This document shows positions 33,565-42,864 of a stretch of DNA of 64,000 nt, piece by piece. The first letter of the stretch is position 1; the number at the start of each line of letters is the position of its first letter. Where the stretch lies: the NCBI RefSeq assembly GCF_041020765.1, contig NZ_JBEUEJ010000023.1; one strand, given 5' to 3'. This stretch comes from Kineococcus terrestris. Lineage in GTDB: Bacteria > Actinomycetota > Actinomycetes > Actinomycetales > Kineococcaceae. The position numbers and the translations under genes were made by a program. Under the pieces are notes generated by a model. The model saw only the letters and a program-made list of their open reading frames with translations. It searched no databases and was not told the DNA's origin.

Positions 33565-34971
33565 ATGAATGGCGAGGTGGGGACGGGGCGCAATCTCTTC
33601 GACGGATTCGAGGAGTACAGGTCTCCGACGCAGGAAGAATATCGCAGCGCCCTGCTTGGAGGAGTGATCGTTCCTGACACGAATGTATTGCGAAATCTCT
33701 ACCGGTATAACGCTCGAACTCGACAGGATTTGTTCGCGGCGCTCGGTAAGCTGGAAGACAGGCTCTGGGTGCCACATCAAGTGGTGCTGGAGTTCATGGA
33801 AGGGCTCGATTCGGCCCGGCGGGACATCGAGGAGGATGGTCAAAAGGTCCTCAAAGATCTTCGTTCTCAGCGTTACGAAGCGGGTAAGGCGCTAAGGGAA
33901 TGGGCCAATCGCGTTGATCTACCCAAAATGAAGCTGGAGACGTTTGACAAGAGGATCACCGAAGGCTTCAATCGCGTCATCGAGGACATCGAGACTTTCG
34001 CCAGCGAAGAACGCCGCGGAGTCCAGGGTAGCTCTAGCGATCAAGTCCTCGATGCCCTAGAGAAGTTGGTTAGAGGACGTGTCGGAGGTCCCCTTCCTCC
34101 AGATGAACACTCTGCTGCCGTCGAGGAAGGAATGCGGCGGGTCGTGGAAAAGATTCCGCCAGGCTATAAGGATAACCGTAAGAGTGGCCACCGGGCCGCG
34201 GGTGACTATCTCGTGTGGAAGCAGGCGATTATGGAAGCTTCCCGGCGCCAATGTCCCCTGGTCCTTATCACGGCTGACCAGAAGGAAGACTGGTGGCATG
34301 AAGAGCGCGGACAGAAGCGAGGACCGCGGCGAGAGCTTATTAGGGAGTTGAGGGGCACTGCTGGAGTTCAGCTGTTCCTCAAGAGCCCCAAGGCTTTCCT
34401 TGAAGACGCTAAAAACTACCTCGCCGTCGAGATCAGCACCCAGTCTGTTGAAGATGTGCAGCGCGTGGATGTCTCAGTGGCACTTGAGTTCCTTCGGGCA
34501 GATGAAGCCACTAGGACTGGGGGCAGGTATGGTCTTGAGAAGATGCCTGAGGGGTCGGGCGGTGACTATGCTGAGCGAGTTTCGGAGATGACCCAGCTCG
34601 TGAGTTCGGCAACGTCATACGAGGACTTTCTTGACGCTTTCCAGCAGCGGTTTCCCTCCATCACGCGGCGAGATGAGGCAAGGCGCCGTTCGCGGGGAAT
34701 CCTCGAGTCTCTGGGCTTCGTCTCCATAGCGGGCGACTCGATTGTTCTCACCGACGCTGGTCGACAGTACCTTGACGAGCCCAGCCTCGGTCAGCTACAG
34801 GAATGTTTGCTTCGGCGGATTCGGGGAGCTGTTGAAATTAAGGAAATGGTGAGCGCGCTGGATGTGGGCGAGTCGCAAGAGGCTGTCATCGAGCGACCAC
34901 CGGCGGGAATTAGCTCGACGCAGGCGCTGCGCATCCTGAAGTGGCTCGATCAATTGCAGCTTCTCAAGTGA
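33565..34971 (+). CDS. PIN_8 (PIN-like) nuclease domain protein
   Basis: A 468-residue protein. The first 300 residues match the PIN-like (PIN_8) family: VIVPDTNVLRNLYRYNARTR with catalytic Asp (about 32), VPHQVVLEFMEGL with Glu, IPPGYKDNRKSGHRAAGDYLVW, and LITADQKEDWWHEERG with further acidic residues. The C-terminal part (about 330-468) is helical, with a possible winged-helix segment (ITRRDEARRRSRGILESLGF). PIN-like proteins cleave RNA or DNA. It lies between the AICE backbone and dnd, convergent with dndE. The ATG at 33565 was chosen; a TTG 12 nt upstream is possible. Confidence 0.82.
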   Translation: MNGEVGTGRNLFDGFEEYRSPTQEEYRSALLGGVIVPDTNVLRNLYRYNARTRQDLFAALGKLEDRLWVPHQVVLEFMEGLDSARRDIEEDGQKVLKDLRSQRYEAGKALREWANRVDLPKMKLETFDKRITEGFNRVIEDIETFASEERRGVQGSSSDQVLDALEKLVRGRVGGPLPPDEHSAAVEEGMRRVVEKIPPGYKDNRKSGHRAAGDYLVWKQAIMEASRRQCPLVLITADQKEDWWHEERGQKRGPRRELIRELRGTAGVQLFLKSPKAFLEDAKNYLAVEISTQSVEDVQRVDVSVALEFLRADEATRTGGRYGLEKMPEGSGGDYAERVSEMTQLVSSATSYEDFLDAFQQRFPSITRRDEARRRSRGILESLGFVSIAGDSIVLTDAGRQYLDEPSLGQLQECLLRRIRGAVEIKEMVSALDVGESQEAVIERPPAGISSTQALRILKWLDQLQLLK

Positions 34972-35027
34972 CGGCCGCGCCGCAATTGGCAGTTGTTGCA
35001 TCAGTGGCGCTCGTTACACCAATTGGG

Positions 35028-35399
35028 CTAGGTCATCGAAAGTAGGGATTCCACGGAACGTCGACTGCTGTCGCCGGCCAACATACCGATGCCTCGATGT
35101 AGATGCGCTACCAACGTTTGCCTGATGGTAGCTTCGGTTACCTCCCCCAGTTCTTCAAGTGCCCTTTGTGTGATCAATGCCCGGTAAACGTCGGCGTGTG
35201 CACCTGCGAATGTGCGCCAGGTCAGCTCAACGTTGGAGTCGGTGATCACCTCTCGCACAAGAGGCACGGTCGGGTCGGCGAGGGACGTGCACAGCGCCCA
35301 TCGGCAGAGGACATTCCACTGCTTGATGCCAGTATGGCGCTTCAACTTGATCAGTTGGTCCTTGCCCTGCTGGGACAAGCGAACGGTCTCAAGCGACAT
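35028..35399 (-). CDS. dndE: DNA phosphorothioation protein DndE
   Basis: A 123-residue protein whose first half (VRLSQQGKDQLIKLKRHTGI, then WNVLCRWALCTSL) matches DndE, a small tetrameric DNA-binding component of the sulfur-modification complex. It is the last gene of dndBCDE and its ATG overlaps the dndD stop by 11 nt. The length is normal for the family (about 110-130). DndE is thought to recognise nicked DNA; the exact role is debated. Confidence 0.88.
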   Translation of the reverse strand: MSLETVRLSQQGKDQLIKLKRHTGIKQWNVLCRWALCTSLADPTVPLVREVITDSNVELTWRTFAGAHADVYRALITQRALEELGEVTEATIRQTLVAHLHRGIGMLAGDSSRRSVESLLSMT

Positions 35400-37368
35400 C
35401 GGAAGTCTCCAGGGGCCACCAATACCCAGGGCGGACAGTGGTCTGATGCTGTTGATCGTCGTGGTCGAGGACATAGGCACGGGCAATGGATGGGGCTAGC
35501 AGGCGGAGCAGCGGCTCGTCGATCTCCTCATCAGTGCTCAACAGGAGCACCTGAGCGCCGGCGGCAGGAAAATAGCGGTCGACAAGATGGCGGCGGTGCT
35601 GACTGTCCAAGCGACCGAGAGGAGTGTCAATCACCGCGGGGAGGCGGTGACCCGCCACCTTGGCCAGCCCCCACAGCAGGGCAACGGCCAGGAGCTGGCG
35701 CTCACCAGCGCTGAGCCGACCTGCAGGCAGGTCATCGCCATTGCGGTCGATGAGGGTCACCGCGAAGGTCTTGCCGTCAATGCGCAGGTCCTGCACCAGT
35801 CCCGTCTTGCGCATCAGCTGGCTGAAGCTCGTCAACGTCGCTACTTCAATCTTGTTGATGTGCTTGGCGATGAGGCGCTGCTTCAGCTCGACAAGCGTTC
35901 GGCGGACGCGGTCGGTGTGCTGGAGGATGCGCTGGACGTCCTGACTCTTGACGGCGTGCTCGCGCCGTGCGACCTCAACCTTCCTCAGCTCCACGTGCAG
36001 TGCTTCCAGCTCTCCACGCCGAGTCTGACGCCCCTCGGCGATGACCGCTTCCCGCTCCTCCGCGCGGGCCACTTGAAGCCGAGCGTCGTCCCGGGCCTTG
36101 AGGAGCGCCGCGATGACGTCATCTGCGGGTACTCCCGCGAGCTGAGCATCGAGGTGCGCTAGCTGCTCCTGCGCGGCTGCGCTGCTCTCTCTAAGCGCGG
36201 TGGCGCTGGCCTGCTCCCGATCGAGTACCGCAGGGAGGCTGCTCAGCAGTTGGCGAGTGCTCGCGTCAAGCCCGAGCACTGGGGAGGCACTTGCCTCGTC
36301 GAGTCGCTTCTGACGGTCAGCGGCCAATGTGGCGGCCAGCTTCTTCGCTGCTGCAGCGGACAGCTGCTCCAGCAGCCAGGCGTCACGTTGCTGCAGTTCC
36401 TCCACGAGCTGAGCGTTGCGGCGCGCGGCTTCTTCCGCCTCAGCTGTCACCTGGAGGTCAGCAAGCTGCGGGCGCAGCAGCGCCAAGGGGAGCGCTCCCT
36501 CAGTGAGCTCCCTGAGCTGGTCACGAGCTTCGTCTAGCGCCCGCGCCGCCGCTGTGCGCTCGGCCTCTAGTCGCGCCCGCTTTTCGAAGAGGACGCCGCC
36601 GGCCTTCTCGAAGGCGCGAGACGCTTGCTCCAGGTGGCGCCGAGCTGTCGCGGTCTCATTGCCGGCGGACGCGGCGCGCTGAGCATCCAGCTCCTCGGCG
36701 ACTTGCAGCCGCTCGATCTGTGCCTGCAGGTGCCCAGCCTGCCGGTCGAGTTCCGCATCACCTGAAGGCGGAGTCTGCCGCCGCTGCAGAGCCAGGAGGT
36801 CAGTGCGCAGCTGATCGAGGGTTCCGACACCGAGGAGGGAGTGGACCGCCGTCTCCACCACGGTCGCTGCGGTGTCGGGATCAGCCAGCGACTCGATCTT
36901 CTCCGCATCGAAGAAGAACAGGCTTGCGATGTCCAGGGGCAAGAGCTCCTCGACATGGTCAGCCCACGTAGCTGACAGCGCGGGATTGATCTTCCCGTCG
37001 ACGAAGACGTTGACGAACTCACGAATCGACTTACCAGCAGCACTCCACGTCCGCACGACGCGGTACGTGCGTTCGCTGCCCTCCACGTCGATGGTGAAGG
37101 TCAAGCTGATGGAGGCGCCTTGCTCAGCCGACACATCGCGGTTGATGCTCGCCCGAAGGAAGTCCTCCCAACCCATCTTGCCGCGGTTGGAAAGACGCGC
37201 CCGGTTGCCGTACAGCGCCAGCTGCAGCGAGTCGAGGAAGGTGGTCTTCCCCCCGCCGTTGAGGCCCCCGACGAGGATGACCGGTTGGCCAGGCTTGGTC
37301 CGCAGGTCGACGACCTGGCGACCACGGTAGACGCCGTAGTTGTGCAGGATCAGCTCAGTGAGCTGCAT
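35389..37368 (-). CDS. dndD: DNA phosphorothioation SMC-like ATPase DndD
   Basis: A 659-residue SMC/Rad50-like ATPase. Walker A is GGLNGGGKTTF (about 34-44). Long coiled coils (about 190-470) are broken near the middle. The ABC signature is LSAGERQLLAVALLWGL (about 555) and Walker B is LPAVIDTPLGRLD (about 580). DndD supplies ATP-driven DNA handling during phosphorothioate insertion. The start overlaps dndC by 14 nt and the end overlaps dndE by 11 nt. Confidence 0.93.
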   Translation of the reverse strand: MQLTELILHNYGVYRGRQVVDLRTKPGQPVILVGGLNGGGKTTFLDSLQLALYGNRARLSNRGKMGWEDFLRASINRDVSAEQGASISLTFTIDVEGSERTYRVVRTWSAAGKSIREFVNVFVDGKINPALSATWADHVEELLPLDIASLFFFDAEKIESLADPDTAATVVETAVHSLLGVGTLDQLRTDLLALQRRQTPPSGDAELDRQAGHLQAQIERLQVAEELDAQRAASAGNETATARRHLEQASRAFEKAGGVLFEKRARLEAERTAAARALDEARDQLRELTEGALPLALLRPQLADLQVTAEAEEAARRNAQLVEELQQRDAWLLEQLSAAAAKKLAATLAADRQKRLDEASASPVLGLDASTRQLLSSLPAVLDREQASATALRESSAAAQEQLAHLDAQLAGVPADDVIAALLKARDDARLQVARAEEREAVIAEGRQTRRGELEALHVELRKVEVARREHAVKSQDVQRILQHTDRVRRTLVELKQRLIAKHINKIEVATLTSFSQLMRKTGLVQDLRIDGKTFAVTLIDRNGDDLPAGRLSAGERQLLAVALLWGLAKVAGHRLPAVIDTPLGRLDSQHRRHLVDRYFPAAGAQVLLLSTDEEIDEPLLRLLAPSIARAYVLDHDDQQHQTTVRPGYWWPLETSDVA

Positions 37369-38902
37369 CGACAGCGTCCTCCGTCAGGTCCTCGACAGCA
37401 GCAGCCCCGCCGTCGCCTTCGTCACGTGCCTCGGTCTGTTCACCCGTCGACCGCCCCTTACGGATCTCGCGAATTTCCAGCATGAGGCGGCCCCGCTGCG
37501 TCGCGTCTTCCTCATCCGCGTAGAAGGAGCGGCGCACCGTCTTCTCCAGCTCGTCGAAGAGGCCGGCCCGCCGCGCCATGGTGCGGAACCGGCGCTCCAC
37601 CGCGATCAGCGAGCGCGTCATCTCGAAGTGCAGCGGGTCGTCCTCGCACAGCTCGCGCAGGATGTCGACGTCCTCGGAGCCGAGGACCATGTGTTCGTCC
37701 AGCGGACCTCCGGGGAAGGGGACGCCCGTCGCCTCCTCGTAGATGCGGGGGAGGGAGTCCTCGATCTCGTGCTTCTCGAAGACCCAGATGCGGCGGATCT
37801 CGTGCAGCTCATCCAGCGTGACGAGACTGAGATCACGAACGTCAGCGGGGCCGTGACCCTGTACCCACGTCTGAGCCTCGAGGAGTCGACGCAACCACTT
37901 CTCCCGCGACTCCTGGGTGTAGGGCCCCGGGACCGCCTGGTCGTGAAAGATCGTGACGCTGCCCGTCAGACGCCGGAAGTCACGCAGGGGACGGTCGTCG
38001 ACGACGTCAAGGTCGTTGCGCAGCTCCAGGAGAGGGAGCATCCACTCCTTCTCCTCATCGTTCTGGATCATCGCCGTCATCGACTTATCCTGCTCCACCA
38101 GCGTGCACGTCCAGCAACCGAAGCGGGAGTCCCCGCAACTCGGAGTGGAGGAGTCCACCACCAGCGGGCACTCTGAGTCATCGCTCGCCGCCTGGTACAT
38201 GGTCAGCAGGTCCTTATTGGAGTGCCCCCACGGGTTCTGCGCCTGCATGAGGAACATCCACACGTCATCGCTCGTCCACGCCTCGATCGGGCTGTAGACG
38301 AGGCTGTTGGGCAGGTTCCCATTCGGCGAAAGGCGGTCCCGCACGCGGTACCGCTCGTGCTTCTCCATCGACCGGGCACGGGCCTGGCTCTCCGCCTTGC
38401 GCGTACCCAGCACCAGGATGGCCTCGCCGTGGTTGGCGACCACCCGACGGATGAACGCGTTGCTGGGCTTGATCTTCAACCGCTCCGTGCACCAGCGGAA
38501 CTTCGGCCGCGGCGCCGGGTACCCCTTGCCGATGAGGTTGACCCAGAAGGTGTCCTTCACCTCCGGGGTGAGGCGGTTGGGCTGGATGGGCAACTCCTGC
38601 TCGGCAGCCGCCGCACTCATCGTCTCCAGGGAGCGGTTGACCCACGCCGCGACGATGGGGTTTTCCACCAGTGTGTCGGTGCTGATGACGTAGACGGGCT
38701 TGCGCCGCTGCTCAACGGGCAGCTCCTTGAGGGCCAGCCACACGATCTGCAGGACCGCGGTGGAGTCTTTGCCGCCGGAGTAGCCGATCACCCACGGGAC
38801 CTCATCGGCGGTGTAAAGCTCCCGGACCTCCTCGGTCAGCTCCGCGATGACGTCACGCATAGCGCGATCGCCGAACGGCTTGCGGACGGTAGTCGTGCTC
38901 AC
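37355..38902 (-). CDS. dndC: DNA phosphorothioation sulfurtransferase DndC
   Basis: A 515-residue protein of the PAPS-reductase-like ATP pyrophosphatase family. The P-loop is VIGYSGGKDSTAVLQ (about 40-54), and Cys residues expected for an iron-sulfur cluster are at FRWCTERLK (about 146) and SCGDSRFGCWTC (about 260-272). It transfers sulfur supplied by DndA to DNA. The start overlaps dndB by 4 nt. The C-terminal Glu/Asp-rich extension (about 480-515) is unremarkable. Confidence 0.94.
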   Translation of the reverse strand: MSTTTVRKPFGDRAMRDVIAELTEEVRELYTADEVPWVIGYSGGKDSTAVLQIVWLALKELPVEQRRKPVYVISTDTLVENPIVAAWVNRSLETMSAAAAEQELPIQPNRLTPEVKDTFWVNLIGKGYPAPRPKFRWCTERLKIKPSNAFIRRVVANHGEAILVLGTRKAESQARARSMEKHERYRVRDRLSPNGNLPNSLVYSPIEAWTSDDVWMFLMQAQNPWGHSNKDLLTMYQAASDDSECPLVVDSSTPSCGDSRFGCWTCTLVEQDKSMTAMIQNDEEKEWMLPLLELRNDLDVVDDRPLRDFRRLTGSVTIFHDQAVPGPYTQESREKWLRRLLEAQTWVQGHGPADVRDLSLVTLDELHEIRRIWVFEKHEIEDSLPRIYEEATGVPFPGGPLDEHMVLGSEDVDILRELCEDDPLHFEMTRSLIAVERRFRTMARRAGLFDELEKTVRRSFYADEEDATQRGRLMLEIREIRKGRSTGEQTEARDEGDGGAAAVEDLTEDAVDAAH

Positions 38903-40032
38903 AGCCGACCCTTCCTATAGGCGTCTTCCACTCGCTGCTCCTCGGGGCTCAGCGGCTGTCCGAGGCAGTGCCGCAAGACGTTGGTCGTCAAGACGACGTT
39001 GTTGCTGGCTTTCGACACGCGCCCGCCCACTAGAGCACGTCCCTCCCACAGGGACGTGTTGGCGCGGCTCCAGTCCAAGCCCTTGAGCTTGGCCAAGGTG
39101 CGTGACCACTTCTTCGGCTCCGTCGACTCCCGCAGCATCGTGTTCCCGACACGTCCCAGGGCGTGCAGCGCGATGCCGTGGCTGTGGATGAAGTCAGCCC
39201 TGACCTCACCGGCTGTCACCTGCCCTTGACGCACCGCGTTCCACTCCGGGATGTGAACCGCCACGGCCTCCCAGTAGCTCCGCGCCACGTCGGCCGCCTC
39301 CGGCAGGGCGTCGTACTGCAGACCCGCTAGGAGGTGCTGGGTCGCGTTGTACACCGCCGACAGCGTGAAGAGCTTGCGCGAGCGCGCCGACAGCGTGCTG
39401 CGCTCCATCTCCACGATCGTCTTAAAGAAGTCGGACTTCAGCACGATCAAGCGGGCGATGCCGGAGTCGTCGTCGCGGTGGTCGTACAAGACGCCGATGC
39501 TCTTCGCTGGCCGGACTGCGTGGCGGTTCAGGTCCGCGAACATCTGCTGCGAGCGGCGCAGATCCTCGTCGGTGAAGACGACGATCGCGATCGTCTCCTC
39601 CGCCAGTGTCGGGTCCTCCTTCATCGCCTCCTCGATGGCCGCCCGCCGATGCTGGCCGTCGTTGATCAGGAAGCGGGAGTCCAGCGAGATGTGCAGCACG
39701 CCCAGGCGGTGTGCGTCCGTATTGCTCTCGTCGACGGGCACGAAGGTCATCTCGCCGTCGACGCTGGCTGTCAGCGCGCTGAAGACGTAGTCGTCCCGGT
39801 TGCCCACCACGTAGTGCGTCAGGGCCGGCAGGCGACCCTTGTTGAGGGTCCGTTGCGCGCGCAGGTCGGCTGGCACGTCCTCCTCGTCGAAGAGGAAGAG
39901 CCGCGGTAGGTACCGCAGCGGGCACATGATCACGTAATACTCGCGCTTGGCTTGGATGCCCCGCATCGCCGGGAAGGAGACGGAGAAGCCGCCGCCGGGA
40001 GTGGCGGTGCGCGGCAGCTGGCGTATGGCCAT
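38899..40032 (-). CDS. dndB: DNA phosphorothioation regulator DndB (DGQHR domain)
   Basis: A 377-residue protein with the DGQHR motif (FLINDGQHRRAAIEEAM, about 112-128), characteristic of DndB. DndB is known as a negative regulator of dnd expression or modification frequency and is the first gene of dndBCDE. Its ATG at 40032 lies just downstream of the inverted repeat at 40046-40067, so it could bind there. The divergent neighbour is dndA. Confidence 0.9.
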   Translation of the reverse strand: MAIRQLPRTATPGGGFSVSFPAMRGIQAKREYYVIMCPLRYLPRLFLFDEEDVPADLRAQRTLNKGRLPALTHYVVGNRDDYVFSALTASVDGEMTFVPVDESNTDAHRLGVLHISLDSRFLINDGQHRRAAIEEAMKEDPTLAEETIAIVVFTDEDLRRSQQMFADLNRHAVRPAKSIGVLYDHRDDDSGIARLIVLKSDFFKTIVEMERSTLSARSRKLFTLSAVYNATQHLLAGLQYDALPEAADVARSYWEAVAVHIPEWNAVRQGQVTAGEVRADFIHSHGIALHALGRVGNTMLRESTEPKKWSRTLAKLKGLDWSRANTSLWEGRALVGGRVSKASNNVVLTTNVLRHCLGQPLSPEEQRVEDAYRKGRL

Positions 40033-40045
40033 GGCCGCGAGCTTA

Positions 40046-40067
40046 GTACGTGATTAGGATGACGTAC
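40046..40067. promoter_or_regulatory. Inverted repeat between dndA and dndBCDE
   Basis: GTACGT (40046-40051) and ACGTAC (40062-40067) are perfect arms separated by 10 bp in the short dndB-dndA spacer (40033-40114). The position suits an operator or promoter element shared by the divergent units. Binding by DndB or another regulator is inferred. Confidence 0.55.
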
Positions 40068-40114
40068 AGCAACCGCCTACATCACGTGCGGACGTGACCG
40101 CTTGGAGGTCCATG

Positions 40115-41251
40115 ATGCCCGCCTACCTCGACATGGCAGCCACCACTCCCGTCTCCGGGCGTGTCTGCGACGTCGTGCTCACCTACATGCGCGACGAGTT
40201 CGGCAACGCCGGCAGCCGCACCCACGACTGGGGCAACCGCGCCAAGAAGGCCGTCGCAGCCGCCCGCGCCGAGCTGGCCACCACCCTGGCCGCCAAGCCC
40301 GACGAGCTGATCTTCACTAGTGGGGCCACGGAGTCGGACAACATCGCTCTGCTCGGCCTCGCTGCGGAGGGGGAGCGCACCGGACGCCGGCACATCCTCT
40401 CCAGTGCCACCGAGCACAAGGCCGTCCTCGAGCCCCTCGAGCACCTCGCCACCCGCGGCTTCGACGTCGAGCTCCTGCGCCCCGACGCCACCGGCCGCTT
40501 CGCCGCTCAGCAGGTGCTCGAGCGGGTCCGCCCCGACACGCTCCTGGTCTCCCTCATGCATGTCAACAACGAGACCGGCGTCCTCCAGCCCGTCGTCGAG
40601 CTCGCCGACGCCCTGACCAAGACGGCAACCTTCCTCCACGTCGACGCCGCCCAGAGCTACGGCAAGGTCGCCCCCGATGACCTCCGCGCCCCCATCGACA
40701 TGATCAGCATCAGCGGCCACAAGATCGGCGCCCCTAAGGGCATTGGCGCCCTCCTCGTGCGCCGCCGCGGCTGGGCCAAGGTCCCGCTGCAGCCCCTCCT
40801 GTACGGCGGGGGACAGGAGCGCGGCTTGCGACCTGGCACGACCCCCGTCGCACTGATCATGGGCCTGCTCGAAGCGGCCCGCGAGCGCCACGAGGAGCTC
40901 GCCCAGTGGACCACTGCCACCACACGCTTCCGCAGCCACCTCCTGGAGGTGCTCTCACCCCTGGGCATGCACCTCAACGGCGACCCCGATCACAGCGCTC
41001 CGCACATCCTCAACATCTCCTTCCCCCACGTCGACAGCGAAGCCTTGATCGTGGCTCTGCGTGACCTTGCCGCCATCGCCACTGGCTCCGCCTGCACCAG
41101 CACCAGTTACACCCCAAGCCACGTCCTCAGCGCCATGGGCCTGGACAAGGCGCGCATCGACGGTGCCATCCGCCTTTCCTGGTGGGGGGAGCCCACGACT
41201 GACCTTGAAGGCCTACGGCAAGCAGTCGCTGAGCTCCAGCTCGCCGCCTGA
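40115..41251 (+). CDS. dndA: Cysteine desulfurase DndA
   Basis: A 378-residue PLP-dependent cysteine desulfurase of NifS/IscS type. The PLP Lys is in ISGHKIGAPKGIG (about 205) and the catalytic Cys is in ATGSACTSTSY (about 326). It mobilises sulfur from L-cysteine and passes it to DndC. It is divergent from dndBCDE, as in Streptomyces. Two adjacent ATGs (40112 and 40115) are candidates; the second has GGAGG at ideal spacing (40104-40108). Confidence 0.93.
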   Translation: MPAYLDMAATTPVSGRVCDVVLTYMRDEFGNAGSRTHDWGNRAKKAVAAARAELATTLAAKPDELIFTSGATESDNIALLGLAAEGERTGRRHILSSATEHKAVLEPLEHLATRGFDVELLRPDATGRFAAQQVLERVRPDTLLVSLMHVNNETGVLQPVVELADALTKTATFLHVDAAQSYGKVAPDDLRAPIDMISISGHKIGAPKGIGALLVRRRGWAKVPLQPLLYGGGQERGLRPGTTPVALIMGLLEAARERHEELAQWTTATTRFRSHLLEVLSPLGMHLNGDPDHSAPHILNISFPHVDSEALIVALRDLAAIATGSACTSTSYTPSHVLSAMGLDKARIDGAIRLSWWGEPTTDLEGLRQAVAELQLAA

Positions 41252-41264
41252 CCCGCGTCCACGG

Positions 41265-42734
41265 TCACTCTGAAGCCTGCTGCCCAGGGACCTTCACTAG
41301 GCGGTGCCCTCGCAGGGCTCGCCCACAGCGCGCCAGCTCCGCTGCCCAGCCGTTCTCCGTGCCGATCAGGTGCGGATGCGCGTACAAGCCAGCGCGCACC
41401 TCCGCGTCAGTCAGCCGGCGGTACTTCGGTACATCCTCGTAATCGGGCGCCAAGAACTCATGCTTGCGGTGCAGCAGCGGCCGGTTGCTCGATGCCTCAT
41501 GGCCGCGATGGCTCGCATCCAGCGTCTTGAGGTCCACGCTGTACGACCACGACAAGCGCGGATGCGGATCACTGTCGAAGTCTGGATAGCTCAACCACGA
41601 CACTTTCCGGCTGTCGTGATGCAGCTTGACCAAGTCCCAACCCTCGGGCCGGCCGGCAGCAACAGCACCGCAGTGCTCATACAGGCGCAACACCACGGGC
41701 AGGCGTTCCACCGCGCGCCGATGCACGTACAGCGCGCTCGGCGTCAGCTTGCCCACGCTGTTGCGCATCGCGCCGCGCAGGTACGTGTCGTCCCGAATCT
41801 TCAAGAGCAGCCGGTCAGCGCGCTGGCACGCCTCCTTGTAGGAGGCGAAGAAGCGGCGAATATCCACCTGCACTTGCAGAGGAAGCTCGGAAAGCGGGCT
41901 GCGACCGGTGAAGAGCTCCATGCCTAGAAGAAGCAGTGTGTTTAACGTCGTGCGACGAGCTGCGGCTTCGACCTTCACGGGGTCTGCCGCCTTCGTCGCC
42001 AACCGTGCCAGCTCCGCGCTGCTCAGGTGCTGCAGCAAGGGCACCATCACCTGTGGCACCTCCTCGAACTGTGGCATGCGGCCACGCTGCTCGAGGTAGT
42101 CCACGACCGCCGCCAATGCCTCGGCGGTGTCGGAGCTCTGAAGCCACTTAACGTCCGGCGATGCTCGCCGCGCCAGGAACGCGAGCCGGTCCCGCTCCTC
42201 ACGGAAGGCGTAGACGACCCCTGGAGCAGCCATCACCGAAGGCATCCCGGTGATGTCGGCAACGAACTGCCGAAGCTCCGATGGTGCAAACAGGCGCTGG
42301 AACGTGCCCCGGCGCGTGACGATGCCGTCCTCGTGCTCGAGTCCCGTGACCTTGCGACTTTCCCAGGTCAAGCGAGCACTCACGACGAGGGACCGCTTCG
42401 CTAGGTCCCAGGCTGAGCGCAGCGTCTGTTCCCGCTCCTGCGCGTCCTCGATGACATTGAGTACGTACAGCAAAAGCACCACATCGGCCGGCCCACGTGT
42501 CGGCGTGTCCGAGTAGTAAGGATCCCAGCCCGTTGCATCGATGCCGGCATGGCGCAACCGACGCACATCGTGTCCGCGACCGCTTCCATAGTCCAGCACG
42601 GATCGCTCCATATGCAGCACCCCATCCAGCATCGCTTGACGAGAAGGCATCGACAAACCTGTGCGGCTGATGGCCGTCCGGTGTCGGTGAGTATCCCACG
42701 ACTCGAGGTAAATGGCTTCCTCCAGGTCAAGCAA
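41265..42734 (-). CDS. DNA phosphorothioation-associated putative methyltransferase
   Basis: A 489-residue protein. A Rossmann methyltransferase N-terminal third has the SAM motif VLDYGSGRGHDVRRLRHAG (about 47-65), GWDPYYSDTP and the segment ADVVLLLYVLNVIED. The rest (about 190-489) is a helical domain of unknown function. This architecture and its place beside dnd match the family annotated as DNA phosphorothioation-associated methyltransferase. Its substrate is unknown. The start is probably TTG at 42734. It is convergent with dndA (14 nt between stops). Confidence 0.85.
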   Translation of the reverse strand: MLDLEEAIYLESWDTHRHRTAISRTGLSMPSRQAMLDGVLHMERSVLDYGSGRGHDVRRLRHAGIDATGWDPYYSDTPTRGPADVVLLLYVLNVIEDAQEREQTLRSAWDLAKRSLVVSARLTWESRKVTGLEHEDGIVTRRGTFQRLFAPSELRQFVADITGMPSVMAAPGVVYAFREERDRLAFLARRASPDVKWLQSSDTAEALAAVVDYLEQRGRMPQFEEVPQVMVPLLQHLSSAELARLATKAADPVKVEAAARRTTLNTLLLLGMELFTGRSPLSELPLQVQVDIRRFFASYKEACQRADRLLLKIRDDTYLRGAMRNSVGKLTPSALYVHRRAVERLPVVLRLYEHCGAVAAGRPEGWDLVKLHHDSRKVSWLSYPDFDSDPHPRLSWSYSVDLKTLDASHRGHEASSNRPLLHRKHEFLAPDYEDVPKYRRLTDAEVRAGLYAHPHLIGTENGWAAELARCGRALRGHRLVKVPGQQASE

Positions 42735-42864
42735 TTGAGCGCAACTTCACCAGAGGCTCGGTCGCATGATGACGATCCGCGCGGTAAGGTGGTTGATTAC
42801 TGCGGAGCGGCCGTACGTACGATGCGTGTCGTTACGCGCTCAACTTGCCGATCACGCGCATGAC

